Origin: Odontocerum albicorne
Taxonomy: Eukaryota > Arthropoda > Insecta > Trichoptera > Odontoceridae
Reading direction: 5' to 3'
DNA: 64,000 nt
NCBI GenBank assembly: GCA_949825065.1
Contig: OX463852.1
Location: 19,556,189-19,620,188 of the forward strand
Of this stretch, positions 12,997 to 25,740 are shown piece by piece. Position numbers and translations under genes: made by a program. The notes below the pieces were generated by a model, which saw only the letters and a list, made by a program, of their open reading frames with translations, did not search any database and was not told where the DNA came from. The stretch's first letter is position 1; each line of letters begins with the position of its first letter.

Positions 12997-13743
12997 GAAG
13001 TGCCTTATTAGCCTACTTTGAATCCTGGAAATATTTCGCATTTTAGATATATTTCCCGAGGGGTAAGTGAATGGGTGATGGTGACATATGGCAATCCACG
13101 CAACAACCGACACATATACGAGCATATTAAATATGCAAACCTTGCTCAACAAATTATTCATGCTGATGTTACAAAGAACATATATTCCATTCGAATAAAA
13201 CCAACGATAAAACACATTTTAAATATACAAAGGAGAAGAAATAAAGGGGTTTTTCGGTCCTTGGAATTCAACGTGGATAAAAATATACGTTAATCCCAAA
13301 GGTTTTCCAAAACTACAAAACTGAAGTTGTTGGTCTAATGAATATCATACAGAGTGGACGTCGACGTTCATTCACGTTAAGAAAGCGACCGCCTAAGATT
13401 CTATTCCTAGCGGATACAGCCGGAGCAAAAGAGTATGGCCCCACCAAGCCTCGCGCTTAGTAAGGGCTTTTGTTTATGATAGAAAATAAAAAAGCATTTT
13501 AGCTAATTTATTCGGTACTAGTCTTTTTTAAAAAGGCGGCTTATAATTATTGTTCTTTGTATATTTTATATTATTTATGCTTTTTTAATGTCATTAAATT
13601 GTGATTTGTGACACATTCGGAAAGTAGCGTAGCTCTTAGAAATATTTATGGCCAATCTATTGCATACATCTATCTACGAGTATTTATGACATTATTTGTC
13701 GAGAATAATAAATATATTTTTTATGGATCTTTTATGTATTTTA
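12997..13743. other. No gene seen
   Basis: Contains a 91-codon open frame (13018-13293) with no recognisable domain, and a GC-richer patch at about 13355-13460. I cannot assign either. Confidence 0.55.
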
Positions 13744-13952
13744 TTGTATTACATTTCATTGTATACAGTATAGCGGGCTTATTGCCACGTGGTATTCTCT
13801 TCAAACCAACCAAAGAGGTGTTAAAGAGGCTTTAATTGAAAACTAGACTGGAATCTTTTTTTTTAATCTGGGTTCCAGTGGGAATCGAACCCGCAACATT
13901 CGGGTTGAGAGACAGGCGTCTTATCAACTAGGCTATACTCGTAGAGGTCGTC
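13744..13952 (-). mobile_element. SINE family A (tRNA-derived)
   Basis: Minus-strand copy with a tRNA-like head (box B read as GGGTTCGATTCCCACTGGAA, box A near 13925), the T-rich link, the CCAGTCT/AGACTGG body and the 3' hairpin (ATACCACGTGGCAAT) followed by TGTATACAATGAAATGTAAT. The family head resembles a tRNA gene but the body shows it is a retroposon driven by an internal pol III promoter. Confidence 0.8.
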
Positions 13953-14017
13953 ATCGTTATGGGTGAAAATATTTGAGCAATAATTGACCTGTTTTTCACC
14001 CATACATGGAAGTATTG

Positions 14018-14240
14018 TATTACATTTCCGTTGTATGCAGTATAACCTGACGGTCTTATTGTCATGTGGCAATCTCTTCCAACCATCCAAATAAATATCT
14101 TCTAACTATAGATGTTAAATAGGCCTTAAGTGAAAACCAGACTGGAGTCCTTTTAAAAAAAATGAATTCTAATGGGAATCAAACCCGTAACCTCCGGGCT
14201 GGGAGACAAGCGTCTTACCATCTAGGCCACGGAGGTCGTC
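14018..14240 (-). mobile_element. SINE family A, tandem neighbour
   Basis: A full-length copy in the same orientation as the one at 13744-13952, only 65 bp away. Intact head GGCCTAGATGGTAAGACGC, box B GGGTTTGATTCCC, hairpin ATTGCCACATGACAAT and the usual TACAACGGAAATGTAATA end. Confidence 0.8.
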
Positions 14241-14456
14241 AGTAGATAGTAAATAAATAAGAAGGTTCCGCGCACAAACTTTGTACTTGATCTCGCAATT
14301 TTACAGACCGGCCTTGCTGGTGGATTTATATCCGAAGCTTTTAAGACCATATTCCATTAGTTTTTTTTATAAGCTACTCAAAATAAAATAAAACACAAAA
14401 ATAGCGCTATATAAATATTACACAAAAGGCTTCAGCAAATCCAACATGCCGATGAT

Positions 14457-14646
14457 TTTAATAGTTTTATCCCCGTGTTATCGTCAGTTTGTGTTTGATC
14501 TGTCTAGCTAGACTGCACATTTCAGTATTCTACGAGTATAACAGAAGACAGAGTTTAATAGTTTTATCCCCGTGGTATCGTCACTTTGTGTATGATCTGT
14601 CTAGACTGTACATTTCAGTATTCTACGAGTATAACTGGAGACAGAG
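14457..14646. repeat. Two-copy 93-97-bp tandem repeat
   Basis: Copies start at 14457 and 14554 with TTTAATAGTTTTATCCCCGT and end in GACAGAG. Each carries a TACGAGTA octamer (14531 and 14624). The second copy lacks a CTAG duplication. Confidence 0.85.
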
Positions 14647-15249
14647 TTTCAATCAAATATAAATTAAAATATAGTATATCTCCAAACATCAATGATGCCG
14701 CATAGCCGAACTGTAAATAAAAATTTAGTCAATATTGACTACTCGGTTTTTATATTACGTTAAATCTTTTACTTTTAACTCGTTATTCCACTTGTGTCGG
14801 TAGTTGGGGTTTGACTGTTCGACTCGTTTTACTCTAGACATTAGAACTTATGTTTTTTAGTAGCTTACCAAGACGGTGTGCTTGTTGAAGTGCAACAGTT
14901 CACTCACAATAAACGAATATACACACATGCGTTTATTTATCAAGGATCCCCCTGCTATTCCAACTTCAACCTTAAACTGTTCTTCCACATCGATTGTGCG
15001 ATCTTCTGTACAACAGCCCGATCCAAGATAGCACTCTCTTCTGCAGACCTCACAGACATGTGGATCCCGCTGAGCCGTCAGGTCATGCTGACGCACGTTC
15101 ATTGACTATATATTACACTTCTGGGTGTTGAGACGCCATGTTTAATAAATAGCTTCCTAAAATTTTTTGAATTTTTATCGTCAGCCCCCTTTTTTTAATA
15201 GAAATATAATCATTAAGGAATACAAGCACACAATCAAAGATCAACATTA

Positions 15250-15432
15250 TATAGATTCAGAGAACTACTTCACTAGGTAAGGCCTGTAAACAAGTTGTCT
15301 CATTTGTAAGTATAGATTCAGACAACTACTTTACTAGGTAAGGTATGTAACCAAGTTGTCTCATTTCTAAGTCAAGATTCAGAGAATTACTTTACTAGGC
15401 AAGGCCTGTAACCAAGTTGTATCATTTCTAAA
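15250..15432. repeat. Three-copy 61-bp tandem repeat
   Basis: Copies start at 15250, 15311 and 15372 (TATAGATTCAGAGAACTACT, AGGTAAGGCCTGTAA, CAAGTTGTCTCATTT). Identity is roughly 85-90 percent by eye. There is no coding signal. Confidence 0.9.
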
Positions 15433-17257
<1,825 letters not shown>

Positions 17258-17545
17258 ATCAAGAATTAAGAGAAATCGCAGGAGCTGTATGAGGTGTATG
17301 GATGTGGAAGAGACGAAATATGTGTGTAACAGAGAAACGGCGTGATGGTATGTATATATATAATACGATATATCCTCAGTGAGATACAGGCAAAAGCTTA
17401 GTTTACTGGGGATACGACAAATGAAAGGCAACAAACCCAGATACATTAAAATTGTATGTACAAATCAAATTACCTGTTGTTTTTTTCGCAAATTGTGTAT
17501 ATTTCTTGTCATGTGTAATAATAAATAAAAATAAATAAAATAAAG
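17258..17545 (+). mobile_element. LINE tail plus retroposed insert with A-rich tail, copy 1
   Basis: The first 100 bp read RRSCMRCMDVEETKYVCNRE and GGCGTGATGGTATGTA, the end of the FGHVERM-type LINE. From 17367 the sequence matches the insert at 34646-34822 and ends in ATAAATAAAAATAAATAAA. The open minus-strand frame here has no support as a gene. Confidence 0.5.
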
Positions 17546-17599
17546 AAGATTATCGAAAAAACGCACACCATATTGATTATCGGAAAAAACGTATCCAAT

Positions 17600-17872
17600 T
17601 ATATTTTAGAAACCTCGAAATAAGTAGACAAGAGTCCGCCGCGTTTTTCATATTAAAAGTACAAGAATGTAATTTCACTTGTCCCGCAATATTAGAGACA
17701 CTTCAGTTTTATGTTCCCAACAGTGAAAACCGTGCAAAAAATCACCCACTATTCTATGCACCAACTTACAGAACCAATGTGATGGCTTAACACTCAGTGA
17801 TGCTCAGTTTCTAGATATTGAACCAATTGAGTGACGTAGTGGATATATTCTCGGCACTGTCTATTCCTATGA
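17600..17872 (+). pseudogene. Second copy of the Jockey/CR1-like LINE end
   Basis: This matches 4190-4455 in order: AACCTCGAAATAAG, then ATTAGAGACACT, the NRAKNHPLFYAPTYRTNVM-like reading, ACACTCAGTGATGC, and ending TTCTCGGCACTG. It is interrupted by stops, shows roughly three-quarters identity by eye, and contains only the last part of ORF2. Confidence 0.7.
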
Positions 17873-18362
17873 GAAAAATACTCCCTAGTATTCATTCTTA
17901 TGAATTAAAAATTACACCCACATTATGTAACAGAAGAAATCCGTTAATGTGGGGTAAAAAAGTTGCCAGTTAAAATTATACGCTTGTGTATTCTCTGTTA
18001 ACGTTGTCTCAGAAGTATATCAAAACCTGACAAATGATCTTAGACAAACATCTCTGAAGGACTACAATATTTTGGTAATCCAAATATAATTTGGCATGCT
18101 GTATAGTATTATCAGTTCTTTCAAACCTCTAGTAGTGTAATTTATTGTACATAAATTTATACGAGTATCGATCAAAATAACTTGTTTTAAATAGAGCTAA
18201 CTAAAATCAATTTACAGCGTTCCAATGCGCCAAACTGTATATTATGACACATATGTGTATACCATCAAGCTGTATCTTTAGGGAGAGTAAGGGTGGATAG
18301 ATCTCCATACAAAAAAAATATATTGGAATTAGGAAAATCGAAATTTAACGCTTTGATAGTTA

Positions 18363-18481
18363 TGTATCCTTTATTTATTTCCGCAGTGATCGCTGCTTCG
18401 CCATAGAAGACCTTGTCGAATTATGTGACAAGGACATTGTATAGCGGAATAGCTGCCACTTAATAAATAAATAAAGGATAT
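18363..18481. repeat. Nested inverted repeat, about 119 bp
   Basis: The outer arms TATCCTTTATTTATT and AATAAATAAAGGATA enclose a second hairpin, CCTTGTC..GACAAGG, and a partly paired middle. It looks like a small foldback MITE, but I found no second copy. Confidence 0.6.
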
Positions 18482-19151
18482 AGAACAAGTAAAGCGTTTG
18501 ATTTTTATTTTTCTAATTAAAAGTGTAGTTCTATGAATTAAATATCGACAACATCAACAATATTTTTTTCATCTTTGATTTAACGAGCTTATTAATATTT
18601 AGCATAGTCGAAAGGCAAACGGAAAATATACTCGTAGCTTCTTTGTGAATGAGACGTGAGTCATCTAAAGCGAGACATCCAAAGCGAAACAATTTTCTAA
18701 ATTCCCCTTTCACCCCTTTCAAAGGGGATCTTTTTACCGTGGAAAAGTTTTGCAATGCAGAAGTGTAAAGAGGAGAAGGGAACAAAGGTAAAATTCGATG
18801 TTTTATTCCTAAAGGGAGTTCCGTATCCAAGCGACAGAGGAAACTTGCGAAAAACTTATAACGAAGCAACGTTTCAATTTCGCAGAACCTTTTGAAAATT
18901 GAATTTTAATTTTATTCCAAGACAGGAAGGTATGAGCATGATGCTCTTGACAGTTGCTGACATCGTTTATTTGGACCTTTGGATACAGATATAAGTGAAC
19001 TGGTTTGAAATATTTGAATCACGTCTAAAATATCGTTGTGGAAACCACAAACTATATTCTCTCAGTTGGGAGAAAATTGATTGTTTTTCGTCATTTCAGT
19101 AATCGAGTTTAAATAAATTCAAAAGGATATATCTTAAATCACAATAGTTGT

Positions 19152-19226
19152 ATATTGTGTTGCATTTTCATTGTTTACAGTATGGTGGGAATATTGCCAT
19201 GTGGCGATTTCTTCCAATTAACCGAC
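19152..19226 (-). mobile_element. SINE family A, 3' tail only
   Basis: GTTTACAGTATGGTGGGAAT, ATTGCCATGTGGCGAT and TTCTTCCAATTAACC represent the tail and hairpin. The head is missing. Confidence 0.5.
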
Positions 19227-19341
19227 CGATCGGTAAGCTATCTTTCGTGATCGAGAATGATTAGCAGTCATCTTGTCGATAGAAGACGCTTGTGTGTGTA
19301 TTGGTTTATTGTGTGCAATCTCTTGCATTTCACGATAGTTA

Positions 19342-19592
19342 GGAAATATTAATGATCAGCAGGTTTAATCTGTTGCAGCCTTTCGTTAGGCAGATTTATA
19401 AGACTCTTTTGTTGTGTTGCTTAATAGCGCTATACAAATTTATGAAAAGTTCATATAAGCTACAAAAAAATTAGATGTAAAACAGTCAAAGAATAAAATT
19501 AGTCCACAAGTGAATCAGCCAGGAATCAAATCTAAGGTGCCCCACTTGCTTAGCATGAACGCTAACCGTTAGACCACCACGGCTGCCGACAA
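19342..19592 (-). mobile_element. SINE family B (second tRNA-derived family)
   Basis: Reverse-complemented, the head reads CCGTGGTGGTCTAACGGTTA (box A), GCAAGTGGGGCACC, GATTTGATTCC (box B), then TGGCTGATTCACTTGTGGAC. The body contains TATAGCGCTATTAAGCAACA and ends near CTGCCTAACGAAAGGCTGCA. It shares the body with 51320-51580 and the head with 32262-32345. The head differs clearly from family A. Confidence 0.65.
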
Positions 19593-19601
19593 CCGGAAAA
19601 A

Positions 19602-19720
19602 TGTAAAACAAGCCTTAGTGAAAACCAGACTAAAACCCTTTTGATAAAATCCGAGTACGGGAATCGAGCCCGCAACCCTCGAGCTTAAAGACTGGTGTCT
19701 CACTAACCAGGCCACGGTTC
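19602..19720 (-). mobile_element. SINE family A, head and body
   Basis: GTGGCCTGGTTAGTGAGACA (box A, reverse-complemented), GCGGGCTCGATTCCCG (box B) and the AGTCTGGTTTTCACTAAGGC body. The tail is missing where it meets the SINE B copy, which may have inserted into it or truncated it. Confidence 0.7.
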
Positions 19721-19774
19721 TTTTAATGAATGAAAAATAGAAAGCTATTGTTAATTTGTTAAAATTAAAGGTAC

Positions 19775-20045
19775 GTACATACCATTACGCCATTTTCCTT
19801 TTGGGGTATGCAGAGATAACATAGCGCCACACTTACGAATCTCGAAACACATTCTTAGCCTTTTCTCCATCCATACACCTTCTCATACAAATTTTACCAT
19901 ATCTCTGTCTTCTTACTTGATCTAATCATACTTTCATCGGTATTTCTCTCACACACCTTTCACTCACACTTACACTATATGATATATCTGTTTTGTTAGT
20001 ATTTCTTCATTCATTCGTTCCACATGTCCAAACCAAGGTGTTAAA
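19775..20045 (-). pseudogene. LINE ORF2 terminal fragment with tail
   Basis: This minus-strand relative of 44462-44787 preserves, in shifted frames, LDQVRRQRYGKICMRRCMDG and, farther upstream, the GHVERMNEE-like start near 20035. Its 3' end carries the CATACCATTACGCCATTTTC / GGGTATGCAGAGATAAC tail motif. Confidence 0.6.
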
Positions 20046-20326
20046 ACTTTATTAACTAAACATGCATTAGAAATATTCGTATTCTTCTAATTTGTCATTT
20101 TTTTACGTACACATTTTAAAATGTTAGGTTAAACTTGTGTTTTTTATTTATTCCCTACAGTATTCTAGTACCAACTTTGGTGTATGGAAGCGAAACGTTG
20201 ACGTAGAAAAAGACTAAACAGAACCCAATAAGTGCTGCAGAAATGCGTGCACTGAGAACAATACCCCGGGGTAACAATATGTGGCAGAATATGGAATGAA
20301 GGGATACATTTACTTTCTTTCAAAAG

Positions 20327-20521
20327 GACGACCTCCATGGCCTGGTGGTAAGACACTTGTCTGCCGATCCGGAGGTTGCGGGTTCGATCCCCGCTGGAAC
20401 CCAATTTTTTTTAAATAGGATTGCAGTCTGGTTAACACTTAGGGCCTATAAAAACATCTTTCTGGTTGGTTGGAAGAGATTGCCACATGGCAATAAACAC
20501 GCCAGTTTAAAAAAAAAAAAA
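20327..20521 (+). mobile_element. SINE family A with poly-A tail
   Basis: The clearest forward copy: GACCTCCATGGCCTGGTGG, then GGTTGCGGGTTCGATCCCCG, the body GCAGTCTGGTTAACACTTAG, the hairpin ATTGCCACATGGCAAT, and a run of A after GCCAGTTT. The frame that crosses it is an artefact. Confidence 0.85.
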
Positions 20522-22269
20522 GGATGGTCTCTACGATCAGGTGATGAGAGACTCGTTTCCATTCCAACACATCACATTACATTTTCGACAACATTATTTG
20601 CAGAGTTCATCTGGCGCGACTGGAACAAACTTCCAAGATTTCGTTATTTACGTTTACAAGACTATCGTTATTTACGTTTAAGAGTGAATCCTAAAAAAAA
20701 TTACATTACTCAGTATATCATTTCATCCTAATTTTCCTTCGATTACCTTCGTTATCCTTAAACGAATTCTTTCCTCTTGTTTCACCATTATTTATAGATT
20801 TATTGATGTTGTCTTTTACTTAAATTTAAACGAATATATTTTTTTGTGAAATTCATCATGAATTTAAACAATTAAATGTATTCAAGATAAGCTGGGTGGT
20901 TGGAAGAAATTGCTGTAAATAAATTACCCCGACATATGTACCATTTTAAACTATGTACACAAAATTATGAAAATAAAAAAAATACTGAGTGTTAATGTTT
21001 CAGCTGAGAATTTTAGTATTTAGGGCATAAATATTAAATTAGTGATTAAGGGATGAGATCACTTATCCATAAAATGGAGGGCATTTAGCAATTGTTTAGT
21101 ACTTATATTTTACAGTTCGTCTTTCCGTGTAAACTATTAAATTCTAAATATTGTATCGCTAATTATAAATAAATAAAACATACGTATAATATTTGGATTT
21201 CAAATATAGTACCATTTATTTCCAAATTATATTGTAGTAAATTTGTTTTCAATTCTGAATAATGCTTCAACTCAGATATTATTCGCTATGAATATTAAAT
21301 ATTCGTCCATATTGTCTTCAACCATTTGAAAATTTCGAGATATTTTATGATGAGTGAATGAGTTTTGAAATGCGGGTAGTAAATTTTATTCAGAGAGGTG
21401 TACAATTTATTCTGACGCGTAACTGGAAATGTGATGTAAATAATATCTAAGTATTTTAATTAAATTCAGTGCTCCATCACTCTTGACGGGTATAATTCAG
21501 AGTTTTTTTTTTAATTATACGAGGAATAAATTGACGTATACTGAGTGACCAGTACATAAAGCGAAATATTGAAGGCAATAGTAGAGAGAAAACATTTATA
21601 GCAAGGAGGGGTAATTCAATTTCATGATTTTTTACCAGTTCTCAACTTGTATGAAGTCGGATTAAAATATTTATTTATTAATCTTTCTATAAATACGCCC
21701 AAATTTATCCAACACAACAATTTGAAAACATCAAATTCATTCAATAATAAACAAATAAGTTGACAAATAAATTTATTAAACACATTCGAAATATTGTCTA
21801 TAATGCATTAAAATTGTTTACCTGTAGATTTAACATGTTGAGAAGAAAAAAATATCAAATAGAATATGTCAACATAAATATTTTTATATCCATTGTATCA
21901 ATATACTTCTTTGCTAATCGATATTAAAAATAGGTCTTAATAAATAGAAAATACACGCAAATGAAAAATTTTAGGTTCATCTTATAATATCCACCCATTT
22001 GACATTCACCCCCACCAATAGGAGGGCAAGGTCCGTAGTGAGAACTTCTTTAAAATATAAACGTACATATTCACAGTTACACATACAAGTCCAGATTTAA
22101 AGTCAGCGTAAAGAAAAATAAATAAATAATAGTAAAAACTTTGACAACAGAGAAATAAAGTAAAAGACAATAGAATGATAGACACAAGTAAGCATAAAAA
22201 AGAGAACGAGTGGAATATTTGAAAAAACAAATATATTTTTTTCTAAAGGTGCCTCTTTATATATTTATT
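20522..22269. other. No gene seen
   Basis: About 1.7 kb of strongly AT-rich DNA right of a SINE. No frames or repeats I can assign. Confidence 0.6.
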
Positions 22270-22341
22270 TATTGAACATTTCGTTGTAAAAACAATCTTA
22301 CGGGCTTGCTGCCAGGCGGAAATCTCTTCCAATATACTGTG
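22270..22341 (-). mobile_element. SINE family A, 3' tail only
   Basis: TTACGGGCTTGCTGCCAGGC and GGAAATCTCTTCCAA are the reversed hairpin and GGAAGAGAT block. The rest is missing. Confidence 0.45.
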
Positions 22342-22508
22342 TAATAAATAAAAAAACGTTAATTTAAAATGCTTTTTATCGTTTTATTTTAAATTAACTT
22401 TCCCCAGCTCTAGTTCATAAACGTTAACAAATAATAAAGAGGGCTTACAATCAAGAGTGAATATAGATTTATTATTTTCAAATGACCGTTTCTTTTCACA
22501 TTCACTGA

Positions 22509-22728
22509 CTCCGTGACCTAGTTGGTAAGATACCTGTCTCCCAGCCCCGATGTTGCGGGTTCAAATCCCGTTAGAACCCAATTTTTTTTTTAAAAGGATA
22601 CCAGTCTGGATTTCACTTATGGTCACTTTTGTATCTATCTATCTGGTTGGCTGGAAGAGATTGCCACATGGCATTAAGCTCAACAGGTTTTATTGTATAC
22701 AATGAAAGTATAATACAATACAATGAAT
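22509..22728 (+). mobile_element. SINE family A, full length
   Basis: CTCCGTGACCTAGTTGGTAA, TGCGGGTTCAAATCCCG, ATACCAGTCTGGATTTCACT, GGAAGAGATTGCCACATGG and TATACAATGAAAGTATAATA in order. It lies 200 bp left of the 42-bp array. Confidence 0.8.
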
Positions 22729-22931
22729 GAAGGTGTTCATTCCCTAGAAATAGTTAACATTCACCGTACAATCCATTTTCAATGTGATATATGGTATAAA
22801 CTTTAAAGATTTCGTTTTTCTACGAGTAGAATACAAGGAACGACATGTATGAGATAACTTAAAAAACGTGGCACGACCACAATTATTTAATGAAAGAGTG
22901 AAAATTCTTTGAATAGTGAATCCACATGGCA

Positions 22932-23252
22932 GAAATGAAAGATGTGTGCCAGGATATAATGAAGTGGAGATATCATACCATATGTTCACTCTGTCTATGT
23001 GCCAGAAATGTAAGATGTGTGCCAGGATATAATGAAGTGGAGATATGAAATGAAATATGTGTGCCAGGATATAATGAAGTGGAGATATGAAATGAAAGAT
23101 GTGTGCCAGGATATAATGAAGTGGAGATATGAAATGAAAGATGTGTGCCAGGATATAATGAAGTGGAGATATGAAATGAAAGATGAAATGAAAGATGTGT
23201 GCCAGGATATAATGAAGTGGAGATATCATACCATATGTTCACTCTGTCTATG
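22932..23252. repeat. 42-bp tandem array with duplicated flank
   Basis: Six units of GATGTGTGCCAGGATATAAT + GAAGTGGAGATATGAAATGA start at about 22941, 23014, 23056, 23098, 23140 and 23194. The segment ATCATACCATATGTTCACTC occurs after the first and after the last unit, which shows a larger duplication step. 42 is divisible by 3, so frames stay open on both strands without being genes. Confidence 0.9.
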
Positions 23253-23979
23253 ACAGTAGGAATGTGGCGTGATGGTGATTATAATTACGCTTAATTGCTT
23301 TGCGTGTAAATTGACTGTTATAAGATGTTACGAACTTTTCGTAAAAGGTTTTCAATTTAATATAATAATTTATTCATAGTTGAAATATGATAATTTGAAT
23401 GCCAGTTTTGTAATGGTGATTAAGAAATATAATCGTTTTGATGTCCCAAGTCCTGTGTCAATCCTGCAATGCCTACCTTGTGGCAAGATCTCTCTGTCGT
23501 TTCCAATATTCTGAATAGACATTAAAACTTGATAATCTCAAAGAGAAATTTGACTCCCATTAATATAATTTGGATAATGAGTTTACAACAATGTCTTAGT
23601 CTTCTTGAATTGAGAAACGTTTTGATATTTTGAATTGTTCTAGTTGTGTTTCTCTGTAAGTCTTATTTCTTTTTATTTACGCAGAAATATGGATTTTTTA
23701 AGGATAGACTGGAGAAAATTTAACATTCTGCAAAGATTAATTTATTTCTATTTCATTAATTTAAATTTACTATATAAATTGTCTAATGCAGTGATCCTCA
23801 AAATGAAACAATACTTACTGTGACTGTGAAATGCTAATTTTGAAATGCATGCTATTGAAGTAAAAAAAATCGGCAATGGATGGTATGTTGTACCAATGCA
23901 ACTTTATAGTAGGGTCTAATCCAATGTGCCCAAGAAAGGTTGTGTGCAAAGATATATTTTCAAAATTATATTAAAAGAT
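23253..23979. other. No gene seen
   Basis: Starts with GGAATGTGGCGTGATGGTGA, possibly the last bases of a LINE tail. Otherwise unassigned AT-rich DNA up to solo LTR copy 1. Confidence 0.5.
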
Positions 23980-23984
23980 AAGGC

Positions 23985-24427
23985 TGTACATCACCGATAC
24001 AAAGACTATAAAATAGGTGGATGGCTGCCGCTCAATACTCGGAGATTTCGGTTTACTTTATGTTTTTCCAGTGAAAAGTAGCAGAGTGAAGAGATTCCTC
24101 TTTAGCAGGTAGAAGTTGGTCGTTAGAAAAACACACGGTAGACGTTCCAGAAACTGAGAATATATTTTTGATGGTTTTCGTTCCTTACGTGCAGCCCATC
24201 GCTCATCCTTAGCCCCTTTATTCGCCCGTGTATGCCGTCGCGGCTTGCTAGATAGGTATCTCACGCGTTCTTCGCTTGCATGGGCCGACCGACTTTTCAT
24301 AGTAACTATTGCGAAGACCACGGATAAGGAACATTTCATTACAATAGGTACACAGCAATTACATTTTTACATATCATACAAAACAAAATAAATCATATTT
24401 TTTTGGGTGACGCATACGTCCGATACA
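23985..24427. mobile_element. Solo LTR, copy 1
   Basis: The sequence begins TGTACATCACCGATAC and ends CGTCCGATACA, so it has the TGT...ACA ends of a retrotransposon LTR. Perfect 5-bp duplications AAGGC flank it (23980-23984 and 24428-24432). It is 443 bp and GC-richer than its surroundings, with an AATAAA near 24389. It shares blocks with two further copies (33.6 and 50.3 kb). A minus-strand frame crosses it but is not a gene. Confidence 0.85.
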
Positions 24428-24529
24428 AAGGCGATGAAATAAGTATGCAATAAATTGAAATTCTTGCAATAAATTGAAATTCATATTACAGTTGAGATGC
24501 AATCATTGAAAAGGATGTATGAAAACATA

Positions 24530-24772
24530 TTAGTGGATAAAGATAGAAATGTCGTAATAAGGAAGGAATGTGGATATCAAAGGGATGAGTGAGGATAGAA
24601 TGACCAAGAAAATATATAATACGAGTATATGGGTGAACGAAGAATAGCAAGGAAAAAATGACGAGTCTTGTATGGGAGGAACATGTTAGTCAATTATTGA
24701 AAGACGGCATGGGGAAAAGTGTGAAGGAGTTGTTTGAGACGAATTATGGTAACATGGTGGAATGTAAGTAGG
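24530..24772 (+). pseudogene. LINE ORF2 terminal fragment
   Basis: Frames read MSEDRMTKKIYN and, after a shift, KKMTSLVWEEHVSQLLKDGM then GKSVKELFETNY. This corresponds to the RLTKQIY...GRPR..W...V region at the end of LINE ORF2, also seen at 34.3 and 44.5 kb. It has stops and a frameshift. Confidence 0.55.
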
Positions 24773-25294
24773 TGTAACAATTATTAGGTAATTGTTTTCG
24801 CACATCCTTGGATGGACTTTTCAGCTTGTGTTTACATAATTCTTCATAAATGCCCCATATCAGCTATATCTCAAGACTTATTGTCTGCCTTGAAATCTAG
24901 TCCCTTGACCCAGTCAGCCACTGTGGATTCGTCTTCTTACATACACATGGATATTAAGACAACTAAGAATATCTACTCCCAGATACTTGAAGCACATTAC
25001 CTACTCTGCTGATTTGTTGCCGATAGTCATTTTACAAAATAAAAAAACAAAAGGAAATCTTTCTTCACACGTCAAAATCTCCTGCCTGAATAACTTAAAA
25101 ACTGAGTGAGAAAGATAAACTCACGAAGAATATAAAAATGTCTGAAGTAATAAGCAGGATGAAGAAGAGTATTATGAAATTATTTGATTAATTGTAACAA
25201 ATGGTAGAAGGAAAAGTAATATTGTAAATATAATTTATAGTGGGAATGTGAATGGAACATGTAGTACAGGATGACCGAAGAAATTATTTATTTA

Positions 25295-25368
25295 TACTTC
25301 ATTGTATAACAATCAAGGCTAGCTTATTGTCAGATGAAAATCTCTCTCAGCCAACTAGATAAGAGTAA
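25295..25368 (-). mobile_element. SINE family A, 3' tail only
   Basis: TTCATTGTATAACAATCAAG, GCTTATTGTCAGATGAAAAT and CTCTCAGCCAACTAGA are the reversed tail, hairpin and GGTTGG block. It is strongly diverged. Confidence 0.4.
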
Positions 25369-25740
25369 ATAAAGAAAGTTACATGAACACAAAATTATTA
25401 AAGTTTTGTTCATTTGTAGTATTGTAAACTCATAAATAATACAAATAAAAATAATAAGAGTGAGATATCATCAATCGATTGAAAAAGAGAAAATTGGGAA
25501 TGAAACACGTTATACGAGTATTACTGACTTGAAATTAAGAGTTTTTTAATCGCTTTTTGAAGCATGCCACTGGTGGAGCGAGTCTTATATTAGTTGGTAA
25601 CTGGTTCCAGTCTCACTGCATTAACAATAAAGGACGATGTAAAAATAGAATAGCGGTTAACTGGGAAGCCAATAAACAACATCTGAACGTAGCGAAAGTC
25701 CATTATCAGAAAGACGCTGACTGTGTTTGGCAAGATAAGA

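Noticed and set aside
20327..20405. Possible tRNA gene (box A and box B present)
   Set aside because: Followed by the family A SINE body and tail, with about 20 relatives in the window; the cloverleaf stems are imperfect. The other tRNA-like heads were rejected for the same reason.
22932..23252. CRISPR-like array
   Set aside because: Units are contiguous without unique spacers, and the genome is eukaryotic; the same applies to all other arrays here.
24058..24339. 93-codon minus-strand frame with a related frame at 33699-33992
   Set aside because: Both lie inside copies of one solo LTR with exact target duplications; similarity comes from the LTR, and the frames diverge by indels.
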